Assembly (NCBI RefSeq): GCF_001939075.1
Contig: NZ_MPTA01000004.1
Location: 62,001 to 126,000 of the forward strand
Reading direction: 5' to 3'
Length of the DNA: 64,000 nt
From: Paenisporosarcina indica
GTDB taxonomy: Bacteria > Bacillota > Bacilli > Bacillales_A > Planococcaceae
Positions 58,586 through 64,000 of the stretch are shown piece by piece (the stretch's first letter is position 1; each line of letters starts with the position of its first letter). The position numbers and the translations under genes were made by a program. The notes beneath the pieces are model-generated. The model saw only the letters and a list, made by a program, of their open reading frames with translations. It ran no database searches and was not told the origin of the DNA.

Positions 58586-58686
58586 GCACCTCTTCTTGTC
58601 AAAATACTAGCCATGGATCAAGTCGATGTAAGGCGATTTCACTGCCTAGACAACCATAATTCAGCAAATATATACATGAATCAACA

Positions 58687-59073
58687 TTACTCAGTAGATT
58701 CGTCACTTAATATTTTCATGCTATTCGCACTTGCTTTTCCCGGAAAGGATTTCTCTATTTGATTGTATTTGACCTGTACTCGATCAAACTCTCTTACACT
58801 TTGGGTTTGATCAATTGATAACGAAAACCATATCGCATCTTTGACCCCTTCAAGCATTTCTTCTTCAGTTTTACCTTTGAGTTCAGTTTCATTTTTTCCA
58901 CTGATAACCAAAATTCGTGCATTTTCTTTTTTCGCGACGATTCCTTCGATCGACGATGCGTGTCCCCTTTGGGTTTCATTATTTTGAAAGAATAAGGTAA
59001 TGGACCCGACTACGGCTGATATGGCAATCAATGCTATTACCACAATTAATATGACTACTTTGTTTCCCTTCAT
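58687..59073 (-). CDS. DUF3221 (YobA-like) membrane-anchored protein
   Basis: 128 residues. An N-terminal membrane helix (VVILIVVIALIAISAVVG) is followed by a small domain IEGIVAKKENARILVISG … AIWFSLSI … VKYNQIEKSFPGKASANSM, typical of DUF3221/YobA OB-fold-like proteins. Start ATG at 59073, nine bases after GGGGAGG; the ATG at 59082 sits against the SD. Function unknown. Confidence 0.8.
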   Translation of the reverse strand: MKGNKVVILIVVIALIAISAVVGSITLFFQNNETQRGHASSIEGIVAKKENARILVISGKNETELKGKTEEEMLEGVKDAIWFSLSIDQTQSVREFDRVQVKYNQIEKSFPGKASANSMKILSDESTE

Positions 59074-59397
59074 ATGACTCATCCTCCCCGCTTAATTCGT
59101 ATGTACTTTTTTTGATTGGCTTATAATTAAACAAGTCTGTTCTTTAGCGTATTTTTACGCTTCCCCGCACGCTTCGCATGAGCCAAGAAGCCTGAAAACC
59201 ACATACTGGTTAGACCATTCTTCACACTCTTGCGGCTTGCTCCTGCACAGCTTGTCGCAGAAAAGATGTGCTAGGCTCAAAATTCATGACATCAACAGCC
59301 TTCTTTAACAAAGCCTTTAGTTTAAATATAATAACATCTTTTACTAGTATATCTGTATTTGCTCTTTTCTCGAAACAAAAAAGAGCTAGAAAAGTTT
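59074..59397. other. 324-bp intergenic region
   Basis: Contains a short hairpin AGCGTATTTTTACGCT (about 59147-59162) and the terminator of the next gene. The middle holds no recognisable signal or gene. Confidence 0.5.
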
Positions 59398-59406
59398 CTA
59401 GCCCTC
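59377..59406 (-). terminator. Terminator of the GNAT (YvbK-like) gene
   Basis: Minus strand GAGGGCTAGAAA pairs with TTTCTAGCTC and is followed by six T; the stop codon TAG is inside the stem. Confidence 0.85.
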
Positions 59407-59859
59407 AAATGTATAGCATAATCGAATCATGTCGCGGCATAACAATCCATTTTCATAAATAGGTTCATCGTAATTACGGAGAAAGTAATCGAAATCAACC
59501 CCCTCTATACGAAAACCACACTGTTGATACAACTTTAGTTGATGAATACTGGAATTACCTGTACCAATTTCAAGTCTTGCATATCCTTGATTAGACGCTT
59601 CTTGGATAGCATGAGAAATCAATTGTTTACCTAACCCTTTGTTTTGGTAAGGTTCTTGAATCGCTATGTTCATAATTTCCACAACCACTTTATGTGTTTC
59701 TTTTAACACATACACCCCTAATATTTTGCCAGAATCTTCCCCCACATAAATGCTTCCACTCTTCAAATACTCTTCCACAATTATTCGAGAAGGATCTGCA
59801 AGGGTTAATAATTCCCATGGAGGGGTTTCACTCCGGTTTAATTTTCGGATCTTCATCAT
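59398..59859 (-). CDS. GNAT family N-acetyltransferase, YvbK-like
   Basis: 153 residues. Close in pattern to B. subtilis YvbK: ELLTLADPSRIIVEEYLKSG, IYVGEDSGKILGVYVL, IAIQEPYQNKGLGKQLISHA (acetyl-CoA loop), ARLEIGTGNSSIHQLKLYQQ and CGFRIEGVDFDYFLRNY. The substrate is unknown. The ATG overlaps the stop of the upstream gene (TAATG), so the two are coupled. Confidence 0.87.
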   Translation of the reverse strand: MMKIRKLNRSETPPWELLTLADPSRIIVEEYLKSGSIYVGEDSGKILGVYVLKETHKVVVEIMNIAIQEPYQNKGLGKQLISHAIQEASNQGYARLEIGTGNSSIHQLKLYQQCGFRIEGVDFDYFLRNYDEPIYENGLLCRDMIRLCYTFEG

Positions 59860-60335
59860 TATTTTGAAGTAGTTCGGAATCCTTCAGCCAATAGGTATTC
59901 TTCAGCTTCATCAAACGAACCGTAGCTCTCTTCCAGGTTATGGGTATGATAAATATTCCATAACGCGTCCTCTTGAACAAGTTTCAACTCTTGTCCATCG
60001 CGATTTACCCAAATTTGTTCTACTACCGCGACCTCTGCATCTTCATCAAACTGTTCTTCCTCAGACAGGATCCCGATTGAGTCCGTTATCATTTCACGCA
60101 ATTCATCCTCGGACACATCACGAATGTTAAGCATTCCTTTATTGTCTGCTTTGTATTTCTTTAAATCTCCTACAAATACAAAACCGTTGCCGTTTGGGTG
60201 AAGATGATAAATAACGGTTTTCTTGTCGTATAAACTACCTTCGAAATGATAGTTCACACGTTTTAACGAAACTTCTTTTTTTGATAATTCAGGGAATGAT
60301 TCAATAACTTCTTGTTTTTGTTCAAAAGTTAACAT
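59859..60335 (-). CDS. Conserved hypothetical protein, acidic
   Basis: 158 residues, strongly acidic, with a first part KKEVSLKRVNYHFEGSLYDK and VIYHLHPNGNGFVFVGDL forming probable strands, a helix with DVSEDELREMITDSIGIL, and a C-terminal DEAEEYLLAEGFRTT helix. No membrane segment or known catalytic motif. SD AAAAGAGG. First gene of a two-gene operon with the YvbK-like acetyltransferase. Family not recognised. Confidence 0.7.
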   Translation of the reverse strand: MLTFEQKQEVIESFPELSKKEVSLKRVNYHFEGSLYDKKTVIYHLHPNGNGFVFVGDLKKYKADNKGMLNIRDVSEDELREMITDSIGILSEEEQFDEDAEVAVVEQIWVNRDGQELKLVQEDALWNIYHTHNLEESYGSFDEAEEYLLAEGFRTTSK

Positions 60336-60397
60336 AAATTGCCTCTTTTCAAATAAATTCTTTGTGTCATTATATCACATTAGCGAGAAACATTTTA

Positions 60398-60427
60398 TTG
60401 ACACACTAATGCAATAACGACTATAAT
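60398..60427 (+). promoter_or_regulatory. Promoter of the T-box leader of proS
   Basis: -35 TTGACA (60398-60403), 18-base spacer, -10 TATAAT (60422-60427). Confidence 0.75.
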
Positions 60428-60433
60428 CACTGT

Positions 60434-60661
60434 CATATATGAGAGCACGTTGATAAGGACTAGTAAAGAATCGTTCATTTTTTTAGAGAAGGTGTTGCGT
60501 GGTGAAAGACTCCTAAAAATGACATCTTGAACCTACCTTTGAGTTCGAAGTCGAAAGATTTTCGCGGCGACAGTCGTTATCATGTAAGAGTGTGAAGCTT
60601 TGCTTCAAATGAGGGTGGTACCGCCAGTAATTGGTCCCTTATTTGTAGCAGGGCTTTTTTT
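60434..60661 (+). ncRNA. T-box riboswitch controlling proS
   Basis: The canonical T-box AGGGTGGTACCGC is at 60612-60624, followed by a terminator stem and T-run ending about 60660. A specifier-loop candidate CCT (Pro) is at 60532-60534 in GAACCTACC. Uncharged tRNA-Pro should stabilise the antiterminator and allow proS transcription. Confidence 0.9.
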
Positions 60662-60684
60662 ATTCTAATTAAGGGGTGTCTCAC

Positions 60685-62115
60685 ATGAAAAAAGAATTTG
60701 TACAAAGTGTAACAGCGATGGATGATGACTTCGCTCAGTGGTTTACAGATATCGTAACAAAGGCAGAACTTGCCGATTATTCAAGTGTTCGTGGCTCGAT
60801 GATTATTCGTCCTTATGGCTATGCGATTTGGGATAATGTGAAAGAAGCATTAGATGCAAGAATCAAAGCGACTGGACACGAAAATGTGTATATGCCATTG
60901 TTCATTCCTGAATCTTTATTGCAGAAAGAAAAAGATCACATTGCTGGATTCGCACCAGAAGTTGCATGGGTAACGCACGGTGGCGATGAAAAGTTAGCAG
61001 AACGTCTATGCGTACGTCCAACATCCGAAGTATTATTTTGTGAGCATTTCAGCAACATTATTCACTCATATCGCGACTTACCAAAGCTTTATAACCAATG
61101 GTCAAATGTCGTACGTTGGGAAAAGACAACACGCCCATTCCTTCGCACATTAGAATTTTTGTGGCAAGAAGGACATACGGCACATGCAACAGATGAAGAG
61201 GCTCAAGTCGAAACCATTCGCATGTTGGATGAATATGCACAACTCTGTGAAGAATGGTTAGCGATTCCTGTAGTAAAAGGGCAGAAAACAGAGAAAGAAA
61301 AATTTTCAGGTGCTAAATCAACCTTTACAATCGAAACTTTGATGCATGATGGAAAAGCACTGCAATCCGGAACTTCTCATCATTTTGGAGATGGTTTCGC
61401 TCGGGCTTTCGATATTAAGTATCTTGATAAAGAAGGCAAACAACAATACGTTCATCAAACTTCATGGGGCTTTACTACTCGCATTATCGGTGCCTTGATT
61501 ATGGTACATGGTGATGATCGTGGACTAGTTATGCCTCCAAAAATCGCTCCAACTCAGGTGATGATTGTGCCAATCGCTCAACACAAAGAAGGTGTTTTAG
61601 ATTACGCATACGAGTTGAAAGATCGTTTAGCTGGTGTAGTGCGAATTGGAATCGATGGCAGCGATAAAAAACCCGGATGGAAATTTAACGAGTACGAAAT
61701 GAAAGGCATTCCAATTCGTTTAGAAGTAGGACCAAAAGATATCGAGCAAGGGCAAGTTGTGCTGGTTCGTCGTGATACCGGCGAAAAAATCATCGTATCT
61801 GTTGATGAATTGGAAACGAAACTTCCTTTATTACTTGAAGAAATACAGCACGATTTATTCAATAAAGCACTGACCCATCGTGAAGCACATACATCCACTG
61901 CCGTTACATTTGATGAATTCAAGACGGTTTTAGTTGAAAACCCAGGTTTTGTGAAGGCCATGTGGTGTGGGGACGTTGTATGCGAAGAGTTCATAAAAGA
62001 AGAAACAACTGCAACGTCACGTTGCATTCCATTTGAACAAGAGAACTTGAGTGATACATGTGTTTGCTGTGAAAAACCAGCTGAAAAAATGGTTTATTGG
62101 GCAAAAGCATATTGA
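60685..62115 (+). CDS. proS: Prolyl-tRNA synthetase, archaeal/eukaryotic-type (ProS type 3)
   Basis: 476 residues. Charges tRNA-Pro. It belongs to the shorter class without the editing insertion of the 565-residue bacterial type: class II motif 1 [19 protein letters not shown], motif 2 [19 protein letters not shown], motif 3 [17 protein letters not shown] (in parts), and a C-terminal domain [16 protein letters not shown] with Cys pairs. Start ATG at 60685 after AAGGGGTG. It resembles B. cereus-group ProS2. A T-box leader precedes it. Confidence 0.95.
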   Translation: MKKEFVQSVTAMDDDFAQWFTDIVTKAELADYSSVRGSMIIRPYGYAIWDNVKEALDARIKATGHENVYMPLFIPESLLQKEKDHIAGFAPEVAWVTHGGDEKLAERLCVRPTSEVLFCEHFSNIIHSYRDLPKLYNQWSNVVRWEKTTRPFLRTLEFLWQEGHTAHATDEEAQVETIRMLDEYAQLCEEWLAIPVVKGQKTEKEKFSGAKSTFTIETLMHDGKALQSGTSHHFGDGFARAFDIKYLDKEGKQQYVHQTSWGFTTRIIGALIMVHGDDRGLVMPPKIAPTQVMIVPIAQHKEGVLDYAYELKDRLAGVVRIGIDGSDKKPGWKFNEYEMKGIPIRLEVGPKDIEQGQVVLVRRDTGEKIIVSVDELETKLPLLLEEIQHDLFNKALTHREAHTSTAVTFDEFKTVLVENPGFVKAMWCGDVVCEEFIKEETTATSRCIPFEQENLSDTCVCCEKPAEKMVYWAKAY

Positions 62116-62123
62116 AATCGGAA

Positions 62124-62158
62124 AAGTCTTCCCACGATTGGATGAGGGAAGACTTCTT
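62124..62158 (+). terminator. Terminator of proS
   Basis: Perfect 10-bp stem AAGTCTTCCC/GGGAAGACTT followed by CTTT. Confidence 0.75.
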
Positions 62159-62202
62159 TGGTGTTTTTTGGGATAACTTAATCAACTTTCGTGCTGACTT
62201 GA

Positions 62203-62610
62203 TCAACTCACCATAAGCCCCTTCAAAAAATCCACATCTTCCGGATAGCTCATTTCCAACTGATCTATTTCATCAATGGATTTCCAGGCTATTTCAAGAA
62301 TCAGTTCATCGGGATCTTGTACTGTCAATTCTCCGCTGACCACTTTCACTTGAAAATACTGTAACTCAAATTGAATACCATATTGTTCATTCAATCCATT
62401 TTTGTCACGAAGTTTAGCGATGACTTCGACTTTCAATCCGGTCTCTTCTTCAAACTCTCGTATACAACATTTTTCAAATGTCTCGTTGCCCTCTAGTCCA
62501 CCTGAAGGGACTGTCCATTTCGGTTCTTCGTCAGGAGCAGCTTGCAGGACCATTAATAATTGATTGTTTTCATTGATGCACACGCCCGCTGCACCTTTCC
62601 ATTTAAACAT
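62203..62610 (-). CDS. NUDIX hydrolase
   Basis: 135 residues. Nudix box GGLEGNETFEKCCIREFEEETGL, with first strand AAGVCINENNQLLMVLQ. The substrate is unknown; a MutT- or ADP-ribose-like activity is possible. SD AAGGGGG. It lies downstream of the decayed HIT-like gene and the SDR gene and may share their transcript. Confidence 0.87.
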   Translation of the reverse strand: MFKWKGAAGVCINENNQLLMVLQAAPDEEPKWTVPSGGLEGNETFEKCCIREFEEETGLKVEVIAKLRDKNGLNEQYGIQFELQYFQVKVVSGELTVQDPDELILEIAWKSIDEIDQLEMSYPEDVDFLKGLMVS

Positions 62611-62622
62611 CGAAGTTCCCCC

Positions 62623-63130
62623 TTACTGATTTAAACCCACTCTTATTTTTTCAATGTCTTCCAGCACGATTGCTAAATCTTGTTCGCTGTTCATTTCAGG
62701 ACGTGCATGACGAAGTACCGGACGCAACGACTACACGGAATGACCGATAGCTTTGATACATTCATACCTAGGCACCATCCCATCCATGTATGAAAATCAT
62801 GCGTGGTGTCTTTATTGTGAAAATAATAGGCATGTTCGATCCCAAGTACTTCACGCTGTGCTTTTCAAATTTTCGTTAATGTTTGTATGTAATCCATTTG
62901 TTCTTCTTCTGTCAATTCGTCCTAGCTCTTAAAGTGATGCTATGATGCGAGAATGACTAACCCTTGAATTGGATAGGCAACACAACATCTTGATGGGCAT
63001 GAAAATTTATCGTTTCAAAGATGACCCCACTCTGTGGTTCAATCAACCGCTTGTCAGCGCACAACTGAGACATTCCACTTCCACGGTTTGTCCATTTGAT
63101 AACGCAATCGTACTCATGAAGTTCTTCCAT
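62623..63130 (-). pseudogene. Decayed HIT-like protein gene
   Basis: Minus frames in order: MEELHEYDCVIKWTNRGSGM, NFHAHQDVVLPIQ, TEEEQMDYIQTLTK, HAYYFHNKDTTHDFHTW, MVPRYECIKAIGHSV then a stop, then RPVLRHARPEMNSEQDLAIV. The HTWMVPRYE region identifies a HIT-domain relative. Several stops (TAG after GHSV, TGA in the KI*KAQ stretch) and frame changes (near FHTW and PIQ) show inactivation. It follows the SDR gene by one base and was probably in its operon. Confidence 0.7.
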
Positions 63131-63131
63131 C

Positions 63132-63866
63132 CTAATGTTCGTAAATCATTTTGCGTGTCATGCCACCATCTATAACTAAATTAATGCCTGTCACAAAATC
63201 GTTTTGGGGATCCGTTAAATAAAGACATGCTTTTGCAATATCTGAAGGTTTCCCTACCCGTCCCGATAAGTGTTGTACGTGGTCAATATCTCGAAGTTCA
63301 CTGTAATCGCCCGTTTCAATCCACCCTGGAGAAATCGCATTTACTGTTATGTGATGTTCTGCAAGAGATGCTGCTAAAGCATGCGTGATTGCCACAATTC
63401 CACCTTTTGTTGCAGCGTATGCTTCTGTATTTGGTTCAGACATGGTTGCTCGCGTCGAGGCGATATTGACGATTGAGCCACCCTTTTCTTGATTTCTCAT
63501 TTGCAAAGCCACTTCACGAGAACATAAGAAAACACTTCTTAAATTGGTATTGATCACGTCATCCCACTCAGAGATCGTTAAATCGAATAGCGGCTTAAAA
63601 TCACTCTTACCCGCGTTATTGATTAGAATATCAATCCGTCCAAATTTGTCCATGGTTTGCTTGATTAAGTTCTTGATGTCTCCTTCTATTCGCACATCCG
63701 TTTTGATAAACAAACTACCCACCAGCTGTTCACTTACTTCTTTTCCTGATTTTTCATTGATATCAGCAAGAACGACTTGAGCTCCTTTAGCTACATAGGC
63801 TTCTGCAATGCCACGGCCGATCCCGTGAGAGGCACCAGTCACAATGACGACTTCTGATTGATTCAT
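63132..63866 (-). CDS. Short-chain dehydrogenase/reductase, NAD(P)-dependent
   Basis: 244 residues, classical SDR. TGASHGIGRGIAEAY is the cofactor loop (TGxxxGIG), NNAG lies near residue 90, the catalytic Ser is in IVNIASTRA, and YAATKGG is the YxxxK motif. ISPGWIETG and the C-terminal GINLVIDGGM are conserved. An Asp after the second strand (VVLADINEKSG) favours NAD(H). Substrate unknown. SD GAGGAGGG. Confidence 0.92.
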   Translation of the reverse strand: MNQSEVVIVTGASHGIGRGIAEAYVAKGAQVVLADINEKSGKEVSEQLVGSLFIKTDVRIEGDIKNLIKQTMDKFGRIDILINNAGKSDFKPLFDLTISEWDDVINTNLRSVFLCSREVALQMRNQEKGGSIVNIASTRATMSEPNTEAYAATKGGIVAITHALAASLAEHHITVNAISPGWIETGDYSELRDIDHVQHLSGRVGKPSDIAKACLYLTDPQNDFVTGINLVIDGGMTRKMIYEH

Positions 63867-63977
63867 TTAATGTACCCTCCTCTAAAATTAAATTTTCACT
63901 TGTTGTTCTAAAGATTCTTACAATAGGTTTATTGAAATATGATACCATTATTTATTGTAATAGAAGGAGGAAGAAAT

Positions 63978-64000
63978 ATGACACAAATCCACCCGGATTT
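63978..64000 (+). CDS. Start of a truncated gene at the right edge
   Basis: ATG at 63978 after AGAAGGAGG, followed by MTQIHPD and the window end. Too short for any family assignment. It is divergent from the SDR gene. Confidence 0.6.

Noticed and set aside
62969-63175. 68-codon plus-strand open frame
   Set aside because: Antisense of the HIT-like pseudogene; no SD.
1-64000. CRISPR arrays, tRNA/rRNA genes, prophage or integrase genes, complete insertion sequences
   Set aside because: None seen: no regularly spaced direct repeats, no cloverleaf or rRNA-like sequence noticed, and no transposase or integrase motifs in the translated frames.

Overview
The window is 64 kb of low-GC Gram-positive chromosome. 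SD sequences are strong (AAGGAGG/GGAGGT), GTG and TTG starts occur, and many rho-independent terminators are visible. It carries an FMN riboswitch, a T-box, a Fur box, a perfect cre site, a sigma-B-type promoter and an MhqR-like operator. Products such as AmhX, NiaP, YclNOPQ, YuaF/FloT, YvbK-type GNAT, DUF47/Pit, HflX and NsrR/Hmp point to Bacillales, most likely a Planococcaceae-type organism (inference from the gene repertoire only). I found no tRNA, rRNA, CRISPR array, intact transposase, phage gene or replication origin.

Layout. 0.3-12 kb: LD-carboxypeptidase, DUF2500 protein, azoreductase, DsbA-like protein, pyrophosphatase PpaC, the NO-response pair nsrR/hmp, a DUF7662-GNAT fusion, AmhX-like amidohydrolase, DJ-1 protein, 3-methyladenine glycosylase, MazG-like protein, SGNH hydrolase. 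12-17 kb: osmoprotectant ABC operon, an ABC-F remnant with its attenuator, and a GNAT/YjbR/HIT operon. 17-21 kb: a Tat translocase (TatA, TatC) in one operon with a Tat-exported FAD/Fe-S GMC dehydrogenase. 21-27 kb: niaP, zupT, a DNA-repair/PAP2/kinase cluster and a stress gene. 27-32 kb: the Fur-controlled yclNOPQ siderophore importer followed by a heme monooxygenase. 32-43 kb: peptide transporter, ABC exporter, hflX, actP, putP. 43-46 kb: a riboflavin operon with FMN riboswitch but only ribE-ribB-ribH. 46-55 kb: mixed metabolic genes, a diphthine-ammonia-ligase-like PP-loop protein, a PCYCGC lipoprotein, floT/nfeD. 55-64 kb: a broken DUF2087 regulator, DUF47-pit phosphate uptake, pentapeptide protein, T-box-controlled proS, NUDIX, and an SDR gene.

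Decay is unusually visible. Three long genes are each interrupted once: yclQ and a methyltransferase by a missing A in an A-run, and the DUF2087 regulator by a perfect 13-bp tandem duplication. Five other loci are remnants: ABC-F ATPase, acyl-CoA synthetase C-terminus, HD-GYP protein, a HIT-family protein, and an unidentified 3' fragment at 3.7 kb.

The least explained structures are two dispersed intergenic repeat families, R1 and R2 (three copies each, co-occurring at two loci). R2 includes a hairpin whose two arms covary between copies. Next come an SD-led pair of 12-codon ORFs followed by a terminator at 37.8 kb, and two perfect or near-perfect operator palindromes set in promoters. I could run no database searches. 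Family names come from recognised motifs, lengths and gene order.
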